Part shown: in pieces, positions 33,968-46,917 of the stretch
How positions within the stretch are numbered: the first letter of the stretch is position 1
How the letters are laid out: the number at the start of each line of letters is the position of its first letter
Assembly (NCBI GenBank): GCA_965153355.1
Contig: OZ231126.1
Location: 25,730,001-25,794,000 of the forward strand
Reading direction: 5' to 3'
DNA length: 64,000 bases
Source of the DNA: Flaccisagitta enflata
Taxonomy: Eukaryota > Chaetognatha > Sagittoidea > Aphragmophora
Translations under genes and position numbers: made by a program
The notes under the pieces: generated by a model
Database searches by the model: none
What the model was told of the DNA's origin: nothing
What the model saw: the letters and a program-made list of their open reading frames with translations, nothing else

Positions 33968-34010
<43 letters not shown>
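33605..34010. repeat. CTGTCT-rich then (CT)n microsatellite
   Basis: CTGTCTCTGT and CTGTATCTGT units, arranged in a higher-order repeat of roughly 125 bp (33670-33790 versus 33795-33905, each ending 'gctggtgtgtctgcctctgtc'), then (CT)n to 34008. Confidence 0.85.
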
Positions 34011-34011
<1 letters not shown>

Positions 34012-34324
34012 TCTATCCCCGCAAGGAAAAAGATTGATTCAGTGTGTCCTTGGCCGGTCAAAAATTTCCATTGTTGTCCACTTTCGCCGTTGACACTAAA
34101 CCTTGAATCTGCATTCATCAACATTTCTCGCCGTTCGTTTTTTGTTAAAATGATCTAGTAGATGCATAAAAACCCTGGACAAGCAGGAGTAACGAATACT
34201 GCCTCAAACTACACTCGTTCGGTGACAAAAACATTTCATTTTTCTGCGGATTCATCGCACACAATCATAAAATAACCCATGCCATTCCTCTTTCTTTCAC
34301 AAAAAAAAACCCTAAATCAATCGC

Positions 34325-35785
34325 ATGGACATGAACTCAGAAAAAAAGAACACAAACATCATGGAAGAAAACGGAAACGATGAAGTTGAAATAAACTACA
34401 CTCGTCCCGAAGGCGACCACATTTCATCCGTTCAGAAGGCTGACGAAAACCTGGCCCAAAATGAAACAAAGCGTGATCTCGATCTTGAAGAACAAAAGGA
34501 AATTCAACCAAGTTTCCAATGTGACCAGTGTCTATCTACTTTTACCATCAAGAGCAGACTGACAACACACTTGAGACGGCACACCAGAGATAAAACTTTT
34601 AAATGTGATCAATGCCCATCGGAATTCTATGAAAAAGGAGGTTTGAAGAAGCATACAAGTATTCACGCACATACGTCCACATATGTAAAATGTAGTCAGT
34701 GCCAATCTATTTTTGCCAATAAGAATGGATTGACAAAACACATGAGACGGCATACCAGAGAAAAATCACACGAATGTGATCAATGCCTTTCTAGATTCTA
34801 TGATAAAGGAGCTTTGAAAAAGCATCTAATGATGCACACGGGAGAAAAATCTTTAAAATGTACTGTTTGCCAATCCACATTTGCTAAGAGTGGTACTTTG
34901 ATTTCGCATATGCGAATTCACACTGGTGAAAAGCCATTTAAATGCAACGCTTGTCCAGCCGCCTTTACTGTAAGTAGTGCTCTAACGATTCACCTGAGAA
35001 ATCACACTGGTGAAAAGCCATTCAATTGCGAAGTTTGTCCATTGTCCTTCTCCAGGAAAGGTTCACTGACAAGTCACATGAGACGGCATACCAAAGTAAA
35101 AACATTTAAATGTGATCAATGCTTGTTTACATTCTATGATAAATCAGATTTGAAAAAGCATACAAGGATCCACACGGGAGAAAAACCTTTTAAATGCGAC
35201 GCTTGTCCATTCACATCAACTGTTAGTTATACTCTAACGGTTCATAAAAGAAAACACACCAATGAAAAGCCATTCAAGTGCGAAATTTGTCCATTGTCTT
35301 TCTCCAAACCGTATTCATTAACAAAGCATATGCGAACACATACAAACGAGAAACCATATAAATGCGATCATTGTCCTTTTTCAGCTGCCGCGAAAGGTAC
35401 ACTAACTAGCCACATCAGGACTCACACAGGAGAGAGACCCTATCAGTGTAACGTTTGTCCCTCTGCATTTTCTAGTAGTACCAATTTGAAAATGCATGTA
35501 AGAATACACACCAGGGAAAAACCTTACAAATGCAAAATGTGTCCATCTGCCTTTCCTCAAGGTTCTCATCTAAAACGGCACATGAAGATGCACAATGGTG
35601 AAAAGAATTTTAAGTGCGACTTTTGTCCATCGGCTTTTATTGATAAATCACACCTGAGAGTACACCTAAAAACTCATGGCGATGAAAAATCCTACCAATG
35701 CGATATCTGTCAGTTGTCCTTCTCCCAAAGCACTAAGTTGAAATTGCACCTCAGGACGCATACGGAGGAAAAAACATTTCGATGA
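34325..35785 (+). CDS. C2H2 zinc-finger protein, 15 tandem fingers
   Basis: 486 residues from one uninterrupted exon. Residues 1-62 are acidic and polar with no KRAB, BTB or SCAN domain visible. From about 63, fifteen C2H2 fingers (CxxC-x12-HxxxH) follow at 28-residue spacing with linkers such as HTGEKPFKC, HTREKPYKC and HTNEKPYKC. All 15 keep both Cys and both His. The array implies sequence-specific DNA binding in the nucleus, probably as a transcriptional regulator. The target cannot be read. Start: first ATG, with a second ATG two codons later. The frame ends at a TGA exactly where the first Cys of a sixteenth finger should be, so it is probably truncated relative to its ancestor. It could be a functional gene or a young pseudogene. 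Confidence 0.85.
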   Translation: MDMNSEKKNTNIMEENGNDEVEINYTRPEGDHISSVQKADENLAQNETKRDLDLEEQKEIQPSFQCDQCLSTFTIKSRLTTHLRRHTRDKTFKCDQCPSEFYEKGGLKKHTSIHAHTSTYVKCSQCQSIFANKNGLTKHMRRHTREKSHECDQCLSRFYDKGALKKHLMMHTGEKSLKCTVCQSTFAKSGTLISHMRIHTGEKPFKCNACPAAFTVSSALTIHLRNHTGEKPFNCEVCPLSFSRKGSLTSHMRRHTKVKTFKCDQCLFTFYDKSDLKKHTRIHTGEKPFKCDACPFTSTVSYTLTVHKRKHTNEKPFKCEICPLSFSKPYSLTKHMRTHTNEKPYKCDHCPFSAAAKGTLTSHIRTHTGERPYQCNVCPSAFSSSTNLKMHVRIHTREKPYKCKMCPSAFPQGSHLKRHMKMHNGEKNFKCDFCPSAFIDKSHLRVHLKTHGDEKSYQCDICQLSFSQSTKLKLHLRTHTEEKTFR

Positions 35786-35960
35786 GATCACTGTCCACCT
35801 ACATTTACTCACAGCAACTCCTTGAAAATTCATTTGGAACTCCTTGAAAAATCTTATCGGTAAAGCGTTTGTTCGGTAGCGTTTGCCCATGAAGCTCACA
35901 TGAGATCTCACACAAGGGAAAAATCATTTCAATGTTATGTTCGCAAAAGCAGTGGATTAT
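35786..35960 (+). pseudogene. Decayed fingers 16-17 after the zinc-finger stop codon
   Basis: Reading in frame past the TGA at 35783-35785: DHCPPTFTHSNSLKIHL, then EKSYR, a TAA stop where the next first Cys should be, then SVCSVAFAHEAHMRSHTREK and SFQCYV. These are two more fingers plus the start of a third, with key Cys codons lost. The simplest reading is that the array once continued and was cut off by a point mutation. Confidence 0.8.
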
Positions 35961-35964
35961 TTTT

Positions 35965-36035
35965 CTGCGAGCAGAAAGCAGAAAACATTTTTTTATTGCT
36001 AGTACTGCTGGCAGTAGGTAGCAGTGCAGTACTAT
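35965..36035 (+). mobile_element. Family J repeat (GCTAGCAG-rich)
   Basis: GCAGAAAGCAGAAAACA, 'attgctagtactgctggcag' and GTAGGTAGCAG match 7860-7915 in reverse. A partly inverted relative lies at 38178-38228, so 35965-38230 may be one large insertion into the zinc-finger array. Confidence 0.5.
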
Positions 36036-36039
36036 TACT

Positions 36040-37470
36040 ACTACTACTACTTCCACTACTACTGTATATATAAAGTTACCGAAAATGTACAAAAAATGAA
36101 GAACAAACAAGGTTTGGGAACTTTTATACACATAAACATCAAAGTGGTCCAACAGAAAACCGTTATCTCTTGGTTTTCAATACATCATAGATTCATAATG
36201 AAGAAAGCATAGACATCTTTTAGACTGATTGTTGAAATGCGTGTCTTTTTATACGTATGGCTGCGTTCATGATTCTCGGAATGATTCCCACTTTTTCTCT
36301 CTCTCTCAATTTTGTTTTGTTTCCCGTTCTTGCCATTTTTTTGGATGGCACGAGATGGTTACCCATATGGTTTTGCTCTTTTGTCCAATTTGGATCTACG
36401 TGGATGACACATATTTTTTTTTTTCGATTTTTTTCCGGATTTTTGTGTCGTTGTCGGTCCCATTCATGGGCATGGTCGTTATGTATTAAATTGGCGTCGC
36501 TTCTTAAAATTTATTGTGTGGATTTTTGGTTATTTTTGATTTTTGCCTCAGAATTTCATGTCTTTCATGAGTCTCTCATTCTTTCTTTCAGTGACCTATG
36601 AACAGACATTGACTTGAGTGACGATCAACAACGTAATGGGAAACCATGGAAAGTGGGCTTAAAGTAAGTTTTATCATTATAGTGTTTTATCGTTTTCTTA
36701 TTTTGTCTTGTCATCGGGATTTTTATTGTTTTATCGTTTTGTTTTTATCGTTCTGTCCGGTCAACTGATTATTGGGGTGACAAGGGTGAATTTAGTGGGA
36801 TGGGCAGGGCGGGGACAGTGTACTGATCTGGCTTCATGGCCTCTGCATAAGATGTACATGTTGTTATTGGTTGTTTCTGATCATGTCTATCCTGATCTCA
36901 TGTTGTTTCATGCATTGGTTGATAAAATTTTAATGCCCATTTTCCCTTTCATTTTATCCCCCCTCCCAGATTGTTGAAATTTTTCATCAAATACGAGACC
37001 AGTGCAACACCATTTTCAAAATACCGCCTTCTTTCCTTCACGTCCAACATCGTCAGTCAGTCAGAATATAAATGGACAGATAGTCGAAACTACGAGCCGT
37101 AATAATACTGATCATTGAATCAATTGCTTTATCTGCGATCATTGCCACAGACAGTGCTCATGCGGAAGTTGCCGTTCTCGCCATTACCAATAAAGGCGCC
37201 TCTCGCCGTAGGAAAAAAGTCGTAAGTGCGAGGTTTTGGAATTTTTTGTGATTGTGTTTTGTCTGGTTGATTTTTTTTTCTTTGGGCATCTTTTTGGTTT
37301 GTTCCACTCTCTACATGTGTTTCTCTGTTTGTTCTTTGTTTGCCCGTCTCTTTCTCTCTTTCCCTCTCTCTTTCTCTCTCCCATTCTCATTTTCTCTCTC
37401 GCTTTCTCTTTCTCTCTCTCCTCTTCTCTCATGTAACCAACCCCCATCCACACCCCAACCTCAACCCCCA
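36040..37470. other. No gene seen
   Basis: T-rich, short hydrophobic frames with no domain. (CT)-rich at 37340-37430. 'ccaataaaggcg' with CTCTCGCCG at 37184-37210 recurs at 45609-45632 followed in both by 'aaaaaagtcgtaa', marking another dispersed repeat. Confidence 0.4.
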
Positions 37471-37575
37471 CACACAAGCATCTAGACCGCTTGTTTTTCC
37501 ACTTTTCCACTCGGACAGACGGACCAACAGAGCAATTGATTGACTGACGGACAAAGCCTCTCATAGCGTCCAGAG
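37470..37575 (+). mobile_element. Family D element, partial
   Basis: 'ccgcttgtttttccacttttcc', a GACGGACC tract and 'gacaaagcctctcatag' match the family D core. The terminal hairpin is degraded. Confidence 0.45.
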
Positions 37576-37639
37576 TTGAAATGAGAGAGAGACTGTGCTG
37601 CCAGGATGCACAATCATCACCAGGGACATTTTAAAGTTC

Positions 37640-38060
37640 AAATAGACCTCAACTAACTCGAGTCCTCGTTTTTGAGTAAAATGCAAAAAATGCAAAAAAA
37701 TATAAAAAGATTTAAAAAATTATAGCTCCAAAACTATCAATCGCACAGAATTCTGCTTGGCGTCATCTGAAAGAGGAGAATTAGCTCTTTCTTAGCTATT
37801 AATTTCATGCGTAGTCCCATTCTGCCAGAAAAATGCCGCAACTTTCCCAAACGCCTCATAAAACAAATGGAAATCCGTTTATTTCTGCAGGACTCAAAAA
37901 GATCGGAGACTTCGTCTCTTCGACTTTTTTCCGAATAACAGCTGAAAATTGGCATAGAGTATGAGCTAGATTCCAGTAAGTTCCTCCAAAAAAGCATAGC
38001 AAGGAGCATGTCGTCTCAGTTCAGAGTCAATGTCATATTATCATTCTAAATGTCAAGATT
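37640..38060 (+). repeat. Family F repeat
   Basis: Shares a collinear series of words with 52730-53010: 'atagctcc', 'ggcgtcat', 'gaattagctctttcttagct' and a terminal 'cttcgactttttt'. It carries an imperfect hairpin (about 37893-37927) at the place where the other copy has a perfect one. Confidence 0.6.
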
Positions 38061-38357
38061 TCTACTCAAAAGTAGATGTTGAATATTTTCTATTCACAAG
38101 AGAAAAAAACAAATTTGTTCAAATGTTCAAATCAGATTTTCACCGCAAATTTGGTGAAAAAAGAGAGATTTTTAATGCTATCTACTGCTAGCAGCTGAAA
38201 ACTTACTGCTAGCAGAGCAGTTGCTAATTTATGCTTGCAAATTGCCTGCTTGTGGCATACTATCTGCCATACCATTTTCGTCAGCAAACAGAGTTTAAAG
38301 GATCACATGAACTCACACTGGCGAGAATCCATTCCAATGCAAAATCTTTCTATTAAC

Positions 38358-38565
38358 TTTTTAGTCGCGTGCTACGCGACTCTACACCCCGCTTTTTTAG
38401 TCCGTCCGTCGGTCGGTCCGTTGGTCCGTCCATCCGTCACACTTTACTTCTTCGTCGTTAATGGGGTTTTTGGCCTTTTTGCTCCTGCCCAAATGTTCCA
38501 CTGACCTCAATTATGGCCCCTGCCCACCCATACGCGACTGGGGTAGCCGTGTATCCGGCCTTGTT
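38358..38565 (-). mobile_element. Family A element inserted within a zinc finger
   Basis: Complete copy in reverse: TTTTT, AGTCGCGTGCTACGCGACTC, 'tacaccccgc', a GTCCGTCGGT tract, CACCCATACGCGACTGGGG, 'tagccgtgtatccgg' and CCTTG before TTT. The finger reads CKIFLLTF up to the insertion and SQNSHLRTH after it. Eight flanking Ts exceed the five expected for a normal finger by three. Confidence 0.9.
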
Positions 38566-39526
38566 TCACAAAATAGTCATCTCAGGACACACGAGAAACA
38601 GCATAACGAAAATCTAAGGCCGCAATGTCAAATCTGTGGGACTTCATGAGCCGACAATTATGGCTTAAAGACGCACATGCTAACGCACAGGAGAGAAAAA
38701 GAGCTTCAATTAACGATGCTAACAGTTAATGATATCATTAATCATCGACCCCAAGTTAAAATTGCCTATTAATCACCGTTAACCATTAATTCTTGGCGCA
38801 TACTAGCAATATAAAAATCTTCTCATTACCGCCACATACCCTGTCTTCAAAAGCAACCGTAACCAGCAAAAGATGTACTGAGTGAAAATGATTCATATTT
38901 CAAAATTTGGGTTTTTTTTTATCTGAAAGCATATTTACTGCCATTTTTTCATGCAAAATTACAGTATTTTTTTTCAACCGATTTAACCTTTGCATCATTT
39001 CAAAATATACTCAAATTTTTTTTAAAATCTAGCAATTTTTATATAAAATAAAAGAGTTAGGCCTCAATAACTATATATGAATAGCCCAAAAATTGATTTA
39101 GATTATCAAAACTTATCCCAATCTAGCATATCTTCATTACTAATATAATTTTTTTTTCTTTATGTGCATAATCATAAAATATTCTAATAAAAAAAGATGA
39201 AATTCTTATATGGAGTGTTGATGGAACATGAAAAAAAGTAAAAAACTACACAAGAATTTTATGAATACAGCCAAATATGCTTTTTTTCTTAAACCTGATG
39301 TAATCTCCATCAAAAAATCTTTAATTTGAGACCAATCCCAGCATTCTAGCTCAAGGCGTTTAGAAGTTACAGAGGTTTGAAGTGAGACACCTCCATTCTT
39401 ATCTGAAAAGAAAATCTGAAATGCCTCAATTGGTAAATTACACTTTAAAATGATGTAGAACCTAAACCACGAGACAAAAAGTGCTGAAATTTTGCATGAA
39501 AAAACGGCAGTAAATATGCTTTCAGG

Positions 39527-39979
<453 letters not shown>

Positions 39980-40091
39980 CCCAAATTTTGAATTATGAAT
40001 TATTTTCACACAATACATCTTTTGCTGGTTACACTTGCTTTTGAAGACAGGGTTTTCTCAGAAAAATTTTGAGCCTTGTTATGCTTTGTTT

Positions 40092-40317
40092 AAACAGGGC
40101 CAACACCTATAAATCATGTGTGAGACTTACATGATGACTTAGAATGATTTAGAATGACTTAGAATGACCTTGTATACTCTTAAAATGACATGAAGAAAAA
40201 AGATTGATAAAAAAAAGGTAAGTGTGATTGACCGACAGACAGACCAACCAACCAACCAACCAATGAACAGTCAAACGGACAAAGCCGGGTGTAGAGTCTT
40301 GTCCACCCGACTAAAAA
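40092..40317 (+). mobile_element. Family C element
   Basis: AAACAGGGCCAACACCTATA, several GACTTAGAAT units, a GACC tract and 'aaagccgggtgtagag', then a hairpin remnant ending CCCGACT and As. Confidence 0.7.
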
Positions 40318-40448
40318 AGAATTAATTCTGTAAATTGGATCAATTCTTTGACATTGCAAGGTTGATTACTTTACCGTTAGTAATATACTGAACTTTCAAA
40401 AACACACGCCCACAGACACCGACAAAGACACACACAGACACTTACACA

Positions 40449-40449
<1 letters not shown>

Positions 40450-40484
<35 letters not shown>

Positions 40485-40495
40485 ATTTCTCCCAA

Positions 40496-40564
<69 letters not shown>
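40450..40564. repeat. (AC)n and (TATC)n microsatellites
   Basis: (AC)n at 40450-40482 and about sixteen TATC units at 40498-40563. Confidence 0.95.
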
Positions 40565-40577
40565 CTGCCAATTACTA

Positions 40578-40990
40578 TGTCTGACGTTTTTTGTGTCAAA
40601 ATTTCATTGGTCTGTGTCAAATATTTTGTTCACAACATCAATTTGAAGTAAAAGAATTATTTATGGCTGAAGCTCAATCTATCCCTTATTCATCGAAATT
40701 GTTTTTCCTATATTTTCTCTTATTTCTGATCGGTTTGAGCTACAAATATCAAAATAAACTTGAAATAAAGATGTATTATAAAGTTTGTTGAAAATATCTT
40801 CAACCAAGACGAATCTGACATTCACTGCTCAATCCAATGAGAAATAAGAGCAAATGAAAGAAAAACAACTTTGATGAATCAAAGCTAAATTGAGCTTCAT
40901 CTGAAAATGCTTCTTTTACTTCAAATCGGATGTTGTGGACAAAATATTTGACACAGACCAATGAAATTTTGACACAAAAAACATCAAACA
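40578..40990. mobile_element. Family G fold-back element
   Basis: Arms of about 165 bp (40578-40745 and 40820-40990) are inverted copies. GTTTTTTGTGTCAAAATTTC marks the outer part and 'tttgaagtaaaag' the inner. The right flank to 41070 also matches the 17.5-kb solo arm. Confidence 0.7.
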
Positions 40991-41130
40991 TGGTACTACA
41001 TAGAAAAATTAATTCCAGGTCATTGACAAGAAGCATCTGAGAGTAAAAGCTTAATACTTTTTCCCAGTCGAGATTGAACACCCGGTATAGCATTTTTGTG
41101 TTTTTAAATCAAAATTCTCTCTTATTCCAA

Positions 41131-41133
<3 letters not shown>

Positions 41134-41182
<49 letters not shown>
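41134..41182. repeat. (GACA)n microsatellite
   Basis: About 12 perfect GACA units. Confidence 0.95.
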
Positions 41183-41183
<1 letters not shown>

Positions 41184-41580
41184 TTGAAACACATGGACAG
41201 GTTCAAGCCAAAAATGGAAACTTACTAGTTAACAAATCCTGAAAGAAAGATTCTTTCTAAATTTTCTTACATGTCAAAGATCGGATTTTTTGGCTTAAAT
41301 AAGGGCAAACCGCTACTAAATGTTAAAGGACAGTAAACGGTTAATAGCATTTAACTATTTCGATGATTAATTACTATTTTAACGATTAATTCACCGTTAA
41401 TTAATAACCGTTAAACATCGTTAGCTTCAATGCAATTTATGTTCATCAGCTTTCTATCACATTCGTACCTTGAAAGAGCATATGAAGACGAACGTGGGTG
41501 AACGATTATTACAATGCAAGATATGCCCCTCAGCTTTTCCACAATCAAGTCTTTTGAAAACACATAGAAATCTTGGATAA

Positions 41581-43095
41581 GCAAATGGTAGGCTGGGACT
41601 GCTAACCCTGGAACTCGCTTGTTCAAGATGGCGGCAGGAAGTTGTTTTGATATTGATATTTTTCGGGACCCCTATGGAAAAAAGTATTTACACGTTTTTG
41701 GGCTATACATAGATATGGATATCATTGTACATGATGATGAGCAGTCCTATCTGATGTGCATTTCATAACATTACAAAATCTGAAAAAAAAAAACAACCGA
41801 ATTTCGCTTATGCTAAGAAAATTCATCTTGTGTTTTATACACAACCTCCTTAGGTATCTAACCTATTTCTCATATTACAAATATGGTGGTTTTTACTGAT
41901 TGACGCTTTTTCTTTTCAAACGGTTTGAGCTAAACGCAGAGCTGAGATTTGTTGCTGTAGTTTTTGGTGTAAAGAAGATATATTCGTTATACTTGATTTT
42001 GTGAGGACATGTGTTTGTGAAGATAGGAGGCGAAGAAAGATCTTGGAGGCATGTAGCAAAAAATTATCCGTCTGGGATTATTTTCTCTCGCAACTTTTTT
42101 CCTTTGTCGGTCGCCGAAGGAGTTGGGAAGCCGGGCGTCCAACGCCATCCGACGACACCGCCACATCCTTTGGCCCCGACCAACGCTGCCGCTCATAGAA
42201 ACGCCGCTGCCCACACTACACAGCCTCAGCCATCGGGCGCCGCCGGTTCAGACCGATGGCTCCACCCACGCCGCCGCCACCTACAACTTTTTGTATGGTC
42301 GGCCGCCGTTGCATTTGCCGCCACCGTCTCTGCCACGATCAACTACGCCGCTTCAGTCAGACGCCTCCGCAAGACGCCTCCACCCAAGCAACCAACTCCA
42401 AATCCACCAACGCATTTGACTCCTCGTTACTTTATATTCTCCCCTCAACTTCTTTTCCCCCCGTTTCAGCGACTGATAGCGCGATGACGTAGATAGAATC
42501 ATAACTACTTCTTACTTAGCAATTCCTCTGAAATGTGTAGAGTTTATCGTAGCGTCTTGTGTTGTTTGTTAGTCCTCACTCAGCCATATCCGACCCAAAT
42601 GAACAACAACCGCAGTGATTATTGATGAACCACCTCGGGAATAAGCCACAGCTCTTCATAGATGGCTTCACCACAGCTCTTTAAAGATGGCTTCACCACA
42701 GGCTTTACAACTCTATCACATCACCAATAACATCAATGTCATACATCCTGCGTATTAATGGCGCCACATTCAGATGTACCCCAGCCCAATTCCCAATTTG
42801 GCGACAGCCCCCACCTCCAATGATACCAGAGCTCCATCGCCATAAAAACTTATCCTCCTTCTCCATTTGCCTTTTTTCCGCCTGGTTTGTCGGCTTTTGT
42901 CGGTCCGTTCCGTCGGCCTGGTTTGTCGGCGGCTGCGAAGGATTTACTGTTGTTTTTACAACTCTTCCGCGCCTTTGGAATCGGTACAACTTTTCTTCTG
43001 TTTCTCCTCCTTCGCACGGATCTCAGCCTTTCTTTACGACCTTTTCTTCTCTCTTGCAGCCTTCTTCTTTATTATGGATCATCTCCTTTTTTTTC
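41581..43095. other. No confident gene; GC-rich, CpG-rich patch at 42100-42420
   Basis: The patch has many CG dinucleotides and Pro/Ala/His-rich frames on the plus strand (up to 158 residues) with no recognisable domain. It could be a CpG-rich promoter or exon of an unrecognised gene. 42648-42705 contains a short duplicated 'gatggcttcaccac'. Confidence 0.35.
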
Positions 43096-43097
43096 TT

Positions 43098-43436
<339 letters not shown>

Positions 43437-43494
43437 TCGACCATTCAATCTTTCTTTCTTTCTCTGACCATTAATTCTTTCTTTCTTTCTTTTA

Positions 43495-43578
43495 CCATTC
43501 ATTCATTCATTCATTCATTCATTCATTCATTCATTCATTCATTCATTCATTCATTCATTCATTCATTCATTCATTCAT
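43495..43578. repeat. (ATTC)n microsatellite
   Basis: About twenty ATTC units, just after the CTTT array and short CTTT outliers. Confidence 0.97.
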
Positions 43579-44070
43579 TTTTTTAATCATTTATCAATCA
43601 CTCTCATTGACTTTGTATTCTTTTCCTTACTATCTATGATTTTATCTCCTCAGTGAGGAGTCCTCACTCCCCCAGCCCCCCTTTCTTTGACCCTGTTTAT
43701 AAACTCTCCCCCCTCTTTTCTCCCTTTTCCGTCTATCCCCCCTTTCTGCCCCATAACTCTCTGAAGATGCCGTTTAATATAATAATAACGAGCGACAAGC
43801 AGTTTCGTCTCTCTCTTTCTCGATCATTTTCACGTTATTATTCGTCTTTTAAATCTTGTCTATCTTCCATCGTCTCATTGGTTTGTTCCATGTCACCTAA
43901 TGACGTCACAATGAATATCCTCCATCGTGATTGGTCCAGATGAAGTGACGTCACCAAGCTTCTTCTTTTTTCTCTATTCGGTCCTGGCGATGGCTAAAGT
44001 GAGATTTATTGTCTCTTTGCCGATTCCAAATGGAAAGGAAATTGTCCCGTTTCGCGAGGGAACTGGGAAA

Positions 44071-44290
44071 GCTCCCAAGTATGGAATTGGTGAAGAAAGA
44101 GTTGGAGGGAGAATGGCGATCGCTCCTTTGTATGGAATTGGGGAAGGGAGAGTGGGTGAAAGAATGAACTGAGTGGCAAATTGGCAATGGCTCCTGTATA
44201 TGGAATTGGTGAAGGGAGAGCGGGTGAGAGAATGGTGAGGGCTCCTGTGTATGGAATTGGTGATATGAGATTGGGCGAGAGAACTAGTAG
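44071..44290 (+). repeat. 51-bp minisatellite, four units
   Basis: Units start at 44071, 44122, 44190 and 44241 with GCTCC followed by 'tatggaattgg'. Spacings are 51, 68 and 51 bp. Two units are in frame in an 81-residue frame (43927-44172) that ends at a TGA in the altered third spacing. I do not recognise the product. Confidence 0.65.
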
Positions 44291-44299
44291 GGTGAATTT

Positions 44300-45085
44300 G
44301 TGAGGGACTTTTATGGGCTCATGAGTATGAAACTCATGCATGGAAAGTTGGTTTGGGCTCTAAGAGGGATCTGGGATTGGCGATGTGACAGTCAAGGAGA
44401 GGCAGAGGGAAGGGAATTGGGGTAGAATTTCTTAGTGTACACGAAAAAGATGGGCGTCTGGGTTGTGGTGAAAGACTGTGCTAGGGTTTTGGAAGAATGA
44501 GTAAATACGCATGTTTGCCTGCAGAGAACAGATCTCTATATGTGTGTAGAAGCTATCTGCTATTTAGGATGTTGTATAGCTCTAGCGTTAGGCTACTGTG
44601 CGTTTCTCAATCATTTTCAATCAATTCGTTTAAAAAATGTGGATTGCGAGGCCATCATCTAACGTTGGTAAGTGGAAAACGTGCTAATGCACCATTTTTC
44701 GACTCGGCCATTTGCGTCTACAAAGCCGTAAACTCAGCTTATTCCTGACCACCTCCCTTTCAAGTCGGAAGTGAACATTACATCACAATTGGCGCGTTAC
44801 AAGCGGGAAATTTTTAAGACAGTCTTAACGGAAGTTTTTACGGTAGTTTTACGGGTTGACGACGATAATAACACGGATGCAGTAACAAACGGACGACATC
44901 GAATGAATAATGCGACAATTACCGTCATCGTCTGATAATGTGACAATTATGAGACTTGATCCGGCAACAACTTTAATCATTACGAGGCGACGCTACGACG
45001 ACCGAGACCGAGTTCCCGAAATGTGACAATTATACGATCGTTACCGGCGGAATCGGATGAATTACTGCCGTGGTGGTCTCTGGCA
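44300..45085. other. No gene seen
   Basis: Short frames only. No domain or repeat family recognised. Confidence 0.35.
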
Positions 45086-45198
<113 letters not shown>

Positions 45199-45770
45199 AA
45201 TGCACCTCATTGTGACCCTTTGAATTTTCACCATCTCCATTCTGCTTCCACCTTCTTTTCTCTCTCTCAAAAAAAAAAACCAACTATCAATTCAAAAACG
45301 GATTTGACCACAGATTCTTCGCCGCCTGTTTGTAACATGAAACGATACGAAATCCTTCTGATATAAAGCTATCTGTGAAAGTAAAAGTTGGGCCATTAAA
45401 AAGTCATTCACTGTATAACATGTGCAACAAAAATAGAAAAATATCGTGAGAAAATTATTTGTCGAAAGATTGCAAAAGTTACTTTTTTTTGTACAATATA
45501 TGCTTCCACTCTTATGCATACAAATCCAATCTTAGGCTATAACCCCTTTTTGTTTTGGTTTTCGTGCTAATTCATATTCTTGTTGTTCAGCTCTGTGTAT
45601 ATATTTACCAATAAAGGCGGCTCTCGCCGACTGAAAAAAAGTCGTAATTGGGGGTCAATTTTTTTGTGCATGTTCTTTTATGTGAGCATCCCATGACTTT
45701 TGGTTGATTGCTTGTTTGTTTTTGTTATTCAATCTTTGTCTCTCTGTGTCTCTTTTTCCTCTTGGCCTTT

Positions 45771-46151
<381 letters not shown>

Positions 46152-46164
46152 TATCTATGTGTGT

Positions 46165-46345
46165 GTGGGTAGGGAAAATCTCGTTATTCAGATTTTTCTA
46201 AGTCGCGTTACTTAGAATTTTGCACTTTTCTCATAACTCAGATTCTATGTTATGAGAATTTGAAATTTTTGTTATTTCTCATAACTCAGATTGTCTGTTT
46301 TTCTATCTTTTTCTCATAACTCAGATTTTTCTTTAAATTCAGTGT
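46165..46345 (+). repeat. Family E repeat (CTCATAACTCAGATT units)
   Basis: Several CTCATAACTCAGATT words, some inverted as TATGAGAATTT. An inverted copy of the whole ~170-bp block lies at 52145-52305. Both copies are flanked by CT/GA arrays. Confidence 0.7.
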
Positions 46346-46378
46346 TTTTTTTTGCTCTTTTTGTATCTCTTCTCTTTC

Positions 46379-46872
<494 letters not shown>

Positions 46873-46917
46873 TCCCGCCAAAAATCATACATTTTTCCTT
46901 TTCTGATCATTTCAAAG

